A stretch of 5,371 bases of DNA, from positions 10,868 through 16,238 of the forward strand of contig PLZL01000401.1 in NCBI GenBank assembly GCA_003152145.1, written 5' to 3'. Under the pieces are notes generated by a model that ran no database searches, was not told the origin of the DNA, and was given only the letters and a program-made list of their open reading frames with translations. Positions 1 through 5,371 of the stretch are shown here, piece after piece (positions within the stretch are counted from its first letter, which is position 1; each line of letters starts with the position of its first letter). A program made the position numbers and the translations under genes. The DNA is from Limisphaerales bacterium. Lineage in GTDB: Bacteria > Verrucomicrobiota > Verrucomicrobiae > Limisphaerales > UBA11358.

Positions 1-107
1 CATGATTCCCCATCGGTCACTCCCCAAAATGTCACGCGGTGGATGACGTTGCGGTGCCTGGCGAAAATGGACAATAAATCCACCGACAGGCCGGCTTTGT
101 GCGCGAA
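1..107 (-). pseudogene. 3' fragment of a second GH10 xylanase gene (partial at window edge)
   Basis: On the minus strand, immediately after the TAA of the neighbouring xylanase and in the same frame, the translation runs open to the window edge and contains DLLSIFARHRN followed by RVTFWGVTDGESW. This is the C-terminal GH10 signature, beta-strand 8 with its conserved Trp. Only about 10 residues lie between the upstream stop and the first recognisable GH10 residues, and no ATG is present, so the N-terminal ~300 residues of a GH10 barrel, including both catalytic glutamates, cannot be encoded here. Upstream sequence is fully occupied by a different complete GH10 gene. I infer a remnant of a former tandem GH10 gene; it should continue left of the window to a normal GH10 end. 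An assembly collapse between two tandem GH10 genes is the main alternative. The homology is clear; the pseudogene status is inferred. Confidence 0.72.
16..35. repeat. 20-bp exact direct repeat, second copy at 211-230
   Basis: The 20 bases at 16-35 recur exactly at 211-230. Counted by hand, the wider blocks 1-35 and 196-230 match at 30 of 35 positions without gaps (offset 195). On the minus strand both copies encode the GH10 segment VTFWGVTD, one in the edge fragment and one in the complete xylanase. The repeat therefore comes from paralogous coding sequence and is not a mobile-element end. It could serve as a short recombination site or confuse assembly. Confidence 0.8.
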
Positions 108-1256
108 TTACTTGCCGGCTGCCTTGATCACCGCGTCAAACGCCGGCTTGGGCTGCCAATTTCCATCGAACAGCAACGGGCTGCCGTTTCTCCGCCATGA
201 ATCGGCGTCTGTCACTCCCCAAAATGTCACCAGCTTGATTGAGTTGCGATGTTTGAGAAACACGCCGAACAGATTGCTGTATTGTTGGGTCAGTCTCTGC
301 TGGGCGGCCTCGACGGGCGATTGATTCGTTGTGCCGGTGGCCTGATTGTTTTGGCTGATATCCGCGCTTTGGATTCGCTGACCCGCCCGGGAGGCGTTGA
401 TATCGAGTTCGGTGATGTGAATCGGCAGCCCCAGCCGGGCAATGTCGGTGAGGGCGGCGTCCTCCAATTCGGGACTTGGCCAGCTTAAATTGGCGTGGGT
501 CTGGAAACCGATGGCCATGACCGGCACGTGCCGAGCCTGCAACATCTTGATCAGCGCGATCAGGCGCTTGCGTTTCGGTTCATTTTCAATCGAGAAATCA
601 TTGTAACGCAGAATGGCTTTGGGATCGGCTTCGTGCGCATATTCAAACGCCTTCACGATGAACTCCGGGCCAAGAATGCGGACCCAAGGCGACGTTTGCC
701 GGAGAATGTTGGTGTCGTTGGCATTGTTGCTGTCGCTCAACGCTTCATTGACTACGTCCCAAACTTTAATCCGGCCTTTGTAGCGGCCTACCACCATCTG
801 AATGTGGTCGTGCATCCTTTGCAGCAATAGCTCACGGTCCGCCGCATTGGTTCGGTTGAGCATCCGGCCATTCGCATCCCGAAAAACCCATCTCGGTGTC
901 TGGCTATGCCAGACCAGCGTGTGGCCAACGACAAGCATCTTGTTCTTCTCGCCGAATTCAACGTAGGCGTCGGCAGGGCCAAAATTGTAGGCATTGGTTC
1001 CGGGACTGTTTGTTGGATAGGGATGGATGGACGCCCATTTCATGACATTCTCCGGCGCGATGGAATTGAACTGCGCTTTGATGAGCGCGACGCCGTTGGT
1101 GTCTTCGCCGGTGATTTGCCTCTCGTTTATGGCCACGCCGATTTTGAAGTCGCTTTTGTAGGCGCCTTTCAGGGTTGGCTTGGTGGCGCAACCGGTGAAC
1201 AGAATGGTGGTAATGGCGAGAGAAATAAAACCCGCCAGTGTGAATTGGTTTTTCAT
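108..1256 (-). CDS. GH10 endo-1,4-beta-xylanase, predicted lipoprotein
   Basis: This gene encodes a 382-residue retaining endo-beta-1,4-xylanase that should cleave internal xylan bonds. The start at 1256 is preferred over an in-frame ATG at 1316 because it opens with a lysine-containing n-region, a hydrophobic stretch and the lipobox-like FTGC (Cys23), and because it avoids overlapping the transporter gene. Secretion and lipid anchoring to a membrane are inferred from this. A single GH10 barrel fills the rest: APENVMKW (68-74), GHTLVWHSQTPRWVF (111-125), acid/base Glu171 in WDVVNEA, FQTH (251-254), nucleophile Glu283 in ITELD, and Trp346 in TFWGVTD. All expected active-site residues are present. 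No carbohydrate-binding module is attached. The gene lies 4 bases after the symporter stop with no clear Shine-Dalgarno sequence, so cotranscription and translational coupling are likely. An N- and Q-rich stretch (about 300-320) forms the loop after the nucleophile. Family and catalytic residues are certain; the exact substrate (xylan or a mixed-linkage glucan) is less so. Confidence 0.95.
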   Translation of the reverse strand: MKNQFTLAGFISLAITTILFTGCATKPTLKGAYKSDFKIGVAINERQITGEDTNGVALIKAQFNSIAPENVMKWASIHPYPTNSPGTNAYNFGPADAYVEFGEKNKMLVVGHTLVWHSQTPRWVFRDANGRMLNRTNAADRELLLQRMHDHIQMVVGRYKGRIKVWDVVNEALSDSNNANDTNILRQTSPWVRILGPEFIVKAFEYAHEADPKAILRYNDFSIENEPKRKRLIALIKMLQARHVPVMAIGFQTHANLSWPSPELEDAALTDIARLGLPIHITELDINASRAGQRIQSADISQNNQATGTTNQSPVEAAQQRLTQQYSNLFGVFLKHRNSIKLVTFWGVTDADSWRRNGSPLLFDGNWQPKPAFDAVIKAAGK

Positions 1257-1260
1257 AAGG

Positions 1261-2823
1261 CTAAGCTGCGGCCGGATTTTCCGATGCGAATTTTCTCCGG
1301 CGCTCGGCGAGTTCATCGGCCATCTGGACGGTCAGGCGTTTATTAAGGGGATAGCAAATCAACAAGACGGTGCAGATGGCGAAAATGATGCCAACCACGA
1401 TGCCACTGCACGCGCGATAACCAGCTATGGCTTGGGTCGCATCGGGCAATTTGGTGTCGTAACTGAATACATATTTCATGATCCAGAGAAACGAGGCCGA
1501 TCCCAGAGCCAGCCCCGATTTCAGACCGAAACCAATCGTAGCGAAGACCATGCCGGTGAATCGTCGGCCTGTTTTCCATTCGGAGTAATCTGCCACGTCG
1601 GCGTAGATGGCCCAGATCAATGGAATCGTAGGGGCATAACAAACCGAGCCGATAAAGGTCAGGGCAATCATGCTGTTAGCGTCTGTGGGTTTAAGCGTAT
1701 AGAACGCCAGGGCAGAGAGCGTTGACAGCGTGAAGCCAGTTACGGCAACGGTCTTCTTTCCAAATTTCATGGCCAATGGTGGAGAGAGAAGGATGACAAT
1801 GATGGTGGTAGCGGTGCCGAGCATGTTGGTAATGCTGTAAAAGACATCAGCGACATTTGAGTTTGCCAAATCAGACCGGTCGCCGTGAACGATGTAACCA
1901 AGAAATTCCAAAATTCCGTGGGTGGCCTGAGTGCCCGCCGGCAGGACGAGACCGAGTTTCTGCACCCAATCATACATTGCCGCCTTGTCAACGTAATGAT
2001 GGTAATAATTGTAAAGCGCGCCACCGCGGAAGGAAAGCATGCAGAAATGGAAGAGCGTCATAAAAAACATGATCTTCCATGGATTATTTTTGAGCAGGTT
2101 GGCGAAATCCTGTTTGGGCGACGATTTTTCCTTGTTGATGGGCTTGATCCGTTCCTTGGTGGTGGTGAAAGTGATGATAAACAGGACGAGGCACAGGATG
2201 GCCCAAAGGGCCATGGTCATCTGCCAACCATGTTGTTTGTCGGCAATACCAACCAGTCCTCCTCCGTTTTGATGCGCGTGGCTGGCGGCGAATTTGGCGA
2301 CCAACGGCAGCGTAAAACCGCCCACGATGAATTGCGCCGCGTTCACTGCCATGAAGCGGAAGGCATTTAATTTCGCACGTTCCACGACGTCGCCGGTCAT
2401 CACGCCGCCCAGCGCCGCGTAGGGCATGTTGTTCATCGAATAAATCGACATCAGCATTGTATTGGTGATCGCGGCGTAGGCGATCATGGCATGCATGCTC
2501 CAGCCCTGGGGCGTGGTATAGGCCAGAATCATGATGACGCACCACGGCACGGCAGTGAACAATATCCACGGGCGGAATTTGCCCCAGCGCGTGTTGGTGC
2601 GATCAGCGAGGATGCCTACAATCGGATCGGCGATCGCGTCCCACAATCGCGGCCACAGGAGAATGGCAGCCGCAGCGCTCGCGCTGAGCCCGAACACATC
2701 CGTGTAAAAATTCGTCTGGAAAAGGATCATCGTCATGAAGACGAAATTCGCGGCGGAGTCGGCGGCGCTGTAACCGGCTTTTTCAAAGAACGACAGTTTT
2801 TGTTGGAAATGTTGTTCGGCCAT
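1261..2823 (-). CDS. GPH-family sugar:cation symporter (MelB/XynP type), likely xylo-oligosaccharide importer
   Basis: This is a 520-residue, very hydrophobic inner-membrane carrier of the glycoside-pentoside-hexuronide:cation symporter family (major facilitator fold, about 12 membrane segments). The family signature is clear: WDAIADPIVGILADRT followed by RWGKFRPW (residues 61-86, with Asp62, Asp66 and Asp74), NNMPYAALGGVMT (131-143), and YADVADYSEWKTGRR (407-421). A charged cytoplasmic loop (about 223-248) divides the two halves. The protein is longer than the ~450-470 residues usual for the family, mainly through a polar insertion at about 279-325 and a glycine- and histidine-rich loop at 182-200. 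Its gene is followed after 4 bases by the lipoprotein xylanase, so import of xylo-oligosaccharides released by that enzyme is a sound inference; the substrate cannot be read from the sequence. The ATG at 2823 precedes the conserved LSFFEKAGYSAAD start typical of close relatives. No strong ribosome-binding site precedes it. Confidence 0.93.
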   Translation of the reverse strand: MAEQHFQQKLSFFEKAGYSAADSAANFVFMTMILFQTNFYTDVFGLSASAAAAILLWPRLWDAIADPIVGILADRTNTRWGKFRPWILFTAVPWCVIMILAYTTPQGWSMHAMIAYAAITNTMLMSIYSMNNMPYAALGGVMTGDVVERAKLNAFRFMAVNAAQFIVGGFTLPLVAKFAASHAHQNGGGLVGIADKQHGWQMTMALWAILCLVLFIITFTTTKERIKPINKEKSSPKQDFANLLKNNPWKIMFFMTLFHFCMLSFRGGALYNYYHHYVDKAAMYDWVQKLGLVLPAGTQATHGILEFLGYIVHGDRSDLANSNVADVFYSITNMLGTATTIIVILLSPPLAMKFGKKTVAVTGFTLSTLSALAFYTLKPTDANSMIALTFIGSVCYAPTIPLIWAIYADVADYSEWKTGRRFTGMVFATIGFGLKSGLALGSASFLWIMKYVFSYDTKLPDATQAIAGYRACSGIVVGIIFAICTVLLICYPLNKRLTVQMADELAERRRKFASENPAAA

Positions 2824-2838
2824 AATTTTCGGGGTTGA

Positions 2839-3132
2839 TTATTTCGTCGCTGTCAAAGTTACCTTCTGCAAATCATCGTCGGGCGAAGAATTGCCGACCA
2901 TAATTTCAAAACCGCCGGGTTCAACGACGTATTTCATGCGATTGTCGTAGAATGCAAGGGGTTCCGGCGTGATGTCAAGCGTAACCGATGCAGTCAAGGA
3001 TGCGTTTGCTTTCACCGGCGCCATGCAAGACGGATTCTTGCCAGTATTTCGTGATGATGGTGCAGGCGCACAAGAAAAAAGTAGTTTTGCCTTGTCGTCG
3101 TCCGCCACTTTCCGTAGAAAAGAAACGCGCAA
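2839..3132 (-). pseudogene. GH3 beta-glucosidase/xylosidase C-terminal stub (5'-truncated)
   Basis: An open frame of 97 codons ends at a TAA 15 bases before the symporter start. Residues 40-97 (nt 2839-3015) match the fibronectin type III-like domain that closes many GH3 beta-glucosidases and beta-xylosidases: VTLDITPEPLAFYD, MKYVVEPGGFEIMVGNSS, then a terminal beta-strand. A full GH3 enzyme has roughly 700-850 residues with catalytic domains upstream; none of that is here, and the 200 bases further upstream show no GH3 homology in any minus-strand frame that I can recognise. Residues 1-39 look like random translation, so the frame's ATG is probably not meaningful. I infer the tail of an ancestral GH3 gene once first in the symporter-xylanase operon and later truncated. 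A short expressed Fn3-like protein is possible but unlikely. Confidence 0.72.
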
Positions 3133-3220
3133 AAAACGCGGGTGGCGATGGAAAACACATTTTGTTCGCTATTAGAACTGACTGTTTGCCAACCTGTGCC
3201 GACAGAGGCGTGCGCGAACC
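3133..3220. promoter_or_regulatory. Divergent intergenic control region
   Basis: This region lies between two divergently read units: the minus-strand GH3 stub, symporter and lipoprotein xylanase, and the plus-strand cytoplasmic xylanase. The plus-strand promoter should lie here, and the minus-strand one here or within the stub. The sequence is A-rich in its left part. I could not find a -35/-10 pair of good match and spacing on either strand. A short inverted repeat, GTTC-N7-GAAC at 3164-3178, is the only operator-like element seen and is weak. The assignment rests mainly on gene arrangement. Confidence 0.4.
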
Positions 3221-4327
3221 ATGATGAATACACTAGACCAAACCGTTTCGAGGATTGAAACCGCAGGCCAGCCTGTTCTGAAAGACGTTTTCAAGGATGA
3301 TTTTTATATTGGCGCTGCGCTCAACGTGGATCAGATTTCCGGCAAGGAGCCGGACGCCATGGCCGTGGTGGTGAAACATTTCAACAGCATCACGCCGGAA
3401 AACATTTTGAAGTGGGAAGAAGTTCATCCGCAGCCAGGTCAATATAATTTTGAAGCGGCGGACCGCTACGTCGCCTTTGGCGAAAAGCACAAAATGCACA
3501 TCATCGGCCACACGCTGGTTTGGTGGCATCAGACGCCGGATTGGGTATTTCAGGATGCATCGGGCAAACCCTTGGGCCGTGAGGCGTTGCTGGAACGGAT
3601 GAAGGAGCACATCTTTACCGTGATGGGCCGTTATCGAGGCCGAATCCACGGTTGGGACGTTGTAAATGAAGCCATCAAAGCGGATGGTTCCTGGCGGAAA
3701 TCCAGATGGTATGAAATCCTCGGCGAGGACCACGTGGCCAAGGCTTTTGAATTTGCCCGCGAGGCGGATCCTTCAGCCGAACTCTATTACAATGACTTCG
3801 ATTTGGAAAATCGCCCCAAATGCGAAGGCGTCATCGGTCTGGTCAAGGGACTCCAGGCAAAGGGCGTTCGCGTGGATGGCATCGGCATCCAAGGGCATTG
3901 GTTCACGGACCATCCGCGGATGGATGAGATTGAGAACCACTTTCTGGCCCTGGCTCAATTAGGCCCGAAACTGATGATCACCGAGCTGGACATTGGCGTG
4001 CTCCCGTATTATCCGCTTGAGTCAAAAATCGTGGACATCTCGTCTTTTGACCCGGCAACACAGAAGAAATACAATCCCTATCCGAACGGCCTGCCGGACT
4101 CGGCGCAGAAGGAGTTGGCCAAGCGGTATGCCGAATTGTTTTCACTCTTTCGGAAGTATCGAGACAAGTTCGGTCGCATCACGTTTTGGGCCGTGCATGA
4201 CGGCCAATCCTGGCGCAACTATTGGCCCATCACCGGCCGGGCGGAATATCCCATGCTCTTTGACCGCTGCTGTCAGCCAAAGCCCGCATTGGATGCTGTC
4301 GTAAAGGCGGCACGGGCAAACAGTTGA
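3221..4327 (+). CDS. GH10 endo-1,4-beta-xylanase without signal peptide (cytoplasmic)
   Basis: This 368-residue single-domain GH10 enzyme has a polar N-terminus and no signal peptide or lipobox, so it should act in the cytoplasm on imported xylo-oligosaccharides, as known intracellular GH10 xylanases do. Motifs in order: ITPENILKWEEVHP (57-70), GHTLVWWHQTPDWVF (96-110), acid/base Glu150 in WDVVNEA, GIQGHW (222-227), nucleophile Glu255 in ITELD, NGLPDSAQ (289-296) and Trp323 in TFWAVHDGQSW. The catalytic glutamates and Gln224/His226 are intact. Two signature spots differ from the usual form: WWHQ replaces WHSQ, and FWAVHD replaces FWGVTD. ATG codons stand at 3221 and 3224; an AGAGG at 3204-3208 is a weak ribosome-binding site for either. 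This is the only plus-strand gene in the window, and its TGA is 16 bases from the convergent GH52 stop, leaving no room for separate terminators. It is clearly a paralogue of the lipoprotein xylanase, not a recent copy. Confidence 0.94.
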   Translation: MMNTLDQTVSRIETAGQPVLKDVFKDDFYIGAALNVDQISGKEPDAMAVVVKHFNSITPENILKWEEVHPQPGQYNFEAADRYVAFGEKHKMHIIGHTLVWWHQTPDWVFQDASGKPLGREALLERMKEHIFTVMGRYRGRIHGWDVVNEAIKADGSWRKSRWYEILGEDHVAKAFEFAREADPSAELYYNDFDLENRPKCEGVIGLVKGLQAKGVRVDGIGIQGHWFTDHPRMDEIENHFLALAQLGPKLMITELDIGVLPYYPLESKIVDISSFDPATQKKYNPYPNGLPDSAQKELAKRYAELFSLFRKYRDKFGRITFWAVHDGQSWRNYWPITGRAEYPMLFDRCCQPKPALDAVVKAARANS

Positions 4328-4343
4328 GAAGACGGTCGGCAAC

Positions 4344-5371
4344 CTACTTCTCCATCCACAGCGCTGACGTGATAATCCTTGGGTAATATCTGCTTCCGTG
4401 CGCTTTGCCGCTGACAATCTGGTCACAACAAGCCCAGTAGCTGCTGCCATCGGTCTGCCATTTGACATGGGCCGCATCGGCGGCGGTGAAGATTTGCTTT
4501 ACCTTCCCGTCCTGATCCAGCCCAAACACGCGCCGCGCCACATGCATGACGATGCAAATCTTGCTCATCCACGAATTGTTCGAAGTGGAAGAGAGTTTGA
4601 TGCCTCCGTCGGGGAACAGGTTCCGTCGCTGCGAGTCCAGCAGCAGCGCCTGGGTGTGTTTCTTGAGCACGTCAAGCAAGGCTGAAGGCTCACGCACGCC
4701 CCACATGAGCGGATAGACGAGACCTTCACACGCGGGCAGAATCCGCGAGACGTAGCCGGGGTTGTCCTCTTCAAAGACGGCGGGGAAGACGCCCTCGTCA
4801 CTCGTGCGCCGCTGCAGATCCTGTTCAATCCGCTTCATCTCATCCCGGGCTGTTTTGGCGCCGGGGGCTTGAAGTTTCTCCAGCACCATCGCCAGGCCGA
4901 GATAGCTGGCCCAACATTTGACCGCCATGTAAACATTGTTTCGTGTCTGTGCCAGAGATTTGTCCAGCGAATCATAGGTGGTGATCTCGGCGCCTTTTTC
5001 GCAACGGGATGAGTCGTAGTGGACGTATCCCGTCTCGCCGCCGCGGTTGACGAGGCTGCCCACGCAGGCCGCCAGCACGTGCTGGTTCAGCCGCGCCCAA
5101 GACAGGTCACCGGTTTTCAGCACGTAAGTTGCCGCCAGCAGGCTCCAATTGCACAGTTGCTCGGCAGTCATATAGCTGAAACAGCCGGTCAGGTTTTTCA
5201 GCTCATAGCTGCTCGTGCCGGGAGGCGAGAAATTATTGTGGACGCCCATGTCGTGGGTGAAGCTGATTCCCCCCGGCGCGCGGCGCGTATCGTCACCATG
5301 CTCGCCATTCACTTCATCAATGTAGCTGTAATGGCGGACGAAGTTGTCCAGCAGGTTCTTCACCACCCACG
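4344..5371 (-). CDS. GH52 beta-xylosidase, C-terminal part (5' end beyond window)
   Basis: The frame is open from the right edge to a TAG at 4344-4346, giving about 341 residues of a protein that in family GH52 is usually near 700. GH52 enzymes are retaining beta-xylosidases that release xylose from short xylo-oligosaccharides. Recognised blocks, numbered from the GTG codon at 5366: SFTHDMGV (35-42), GCFSYMTAEQ (61-70), GAEITTYDSLD (125-135), KCWASYLGLA (150-159), and FPAVFEEDNPGYVSRILPA (194-212). In the Geobacillus GH52 enzymes the acid/base is an aspartate about 210 residues from the C-terminus; by position it should be Asp132 or Asp135 here (inference). The nucleophile glutamate lies in the missing half. 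The GTG at 5366 is internal: the frame continues past it to the edge with a Trp codon. No signal peptide can be judged. It fits with the cytoplasmic GH10 as the final step to xylose. Confidence 0.87.
   Translation of the reverse strand, partial: WVVKNLLDNFVRHYSYIDEVNGEHGDDTRRAPGGISFTHDMGVHNNFSPPGTSSYELKNLTGCFSYMTAEQLCNWSLLAATYVLKTGDLSWARLNQHVLAACVGSLVNRGGETGYVHYDSSRCEKGAEITTYDSLDKSLAQTRNNVYMAVKCWASYLGLAMVLEKLQAPGAKTARDEMKRIEQDLQRRTSDEGVFPAVFEEDNPGYVSRILPACEGLVYPLMWGVREPSALLDVLKKHTQALLLDSQRRNLFPDGGIKLSSTSNNSWMSKICIVMHVARRVFGLDQDGKVKQIFTAADAAHVKWQTDGSSYWACCDQIVSGKAHGSRYYPRIITSALWMEK

Noticed and set aside
249..994. Open frames of 68-111 codons on both strands within 249-994
   Set aside because: They lie opposite or out of frame to the GH10 gene, have no recognisable domain, and are rich in residues typical of shadow translation.
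1257..1316. Earlier in-frame ATG at 1316 for the lipoprotein xylanase
   Set aside because: It would add 20 polar residues before the signal peptide and overlap the symporter gene; the start at 1256 gives a normal lipoprotein signal.
1180..1725. Plus-strand frame of 181 codons
   Set aside because: It is antisense to the end of the symporter gene and the start of the xylanase gene, has no known motif, and the minus-strand genes explain the sequence.
1885..2569. Overlapping plus- and minus-strand frames of up to 161 codons
   Set aside because: They are shadows of the symporter, which has continuous family signatures in its own frame.
2988..3018. Possible frameshift in the GH3 stub: another frame reads GAGESKR, like the GH3 turn before the last strands
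   Set aside because: Spacing to the TPEPLAFYD motif is about five residues too long for the family, and the in-frame reading KANASLTASVTLDITPE already fits.
3126..3140. CGCG repeats flanking an A-run, resembling a terminator or operator
   Set aside because: The arms are only 4 bases, self-complementary, and no T-run follows on the relevant strand.
4328..4343. Bidirectional terminator between the convergent GH10 and GH52 genes
   Set aside because: The gap is 16 bases and contains no stable hairpin or T-run that I can see.
3187..4345. Short inverted similarity between 3187-3203 and 4334-4345 as ends of an inserted segment
   Set aside because: Only about 7 bases match continuously, which chance explains; no target duplication is visible.
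5364..5366. GTG at 5366 as the start of the GH52 protein
   Set aside because: The frame stays open to the window edge, and the family has some 350 further residues, including the nucleophile, upstream.

Overview
The window is a piece of a xylan-utilisation locus, probably from a Gram-negative, soil- or gut-type polysaccharide degrader. The clues are a lipoprotein-type signal on one xylanase, a GPH-family sugar:cation symporter, starts with little or no Shine-Dalgarno sequence, and medium GC content. The protein style recalls Verrucomicrobiota and relatives, but that is an impression from memory and no marker gene is present. No SusC/SusD pair, RNA gene, transposase, CRISPR array or regulator gene is visible.

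Layout, left to right. At 1-107 (minus) lies a 3' fragment of a glycoside hydrolase family 10 (GH10) gene, cut by the window edge. It follows directly, in the same frame, the stop codon of a complete GH10 xylanase with a lipoprotein signal (108-1256, minus). That gene starts 4 bases after the stop of a GPH symporter gene (1261-2823, minus). Just upstream of the symporter is a stub carrying only the last ~58 residues of a GH3 enzyme (2839-3132, minus; GH3-like part 2839-3015). An A-rich divergent control region (3133-3220) separates the stub from a second complete GH10 gene on the plus strand (3221-4327), which has no signal peptide. Sixteen bases past its stop is the stop of a convergent GH52 beta-xylosidase gene (4344-5371, minus), whose 5' part lies beyond the right edge.

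Read together, the intact genes give a plausible pathway. The lipoprotein GH10 cuts xylan outside the cytoplasm, the GPH carrier imports xylo-oligosaccharides with a cation, and the cytoplasmic GH10 and GH52 enzymes shorten them to xylose. The compartments are inferred from the presence or absence of signal peptides.

The unusual part is the genome structure rather than a new system. Two glycosidase genes survive only as 3' stubs (GH10 at the left edge, GH3 in the middle), and the one plus-strand gene sits tightly between a 5'-truncated GH3 and GH52. This looks like a cluster reshaped by deletion or inversion, although collapse of similar GH genes during assembly could look the same. I see no convincing undescribed system here.
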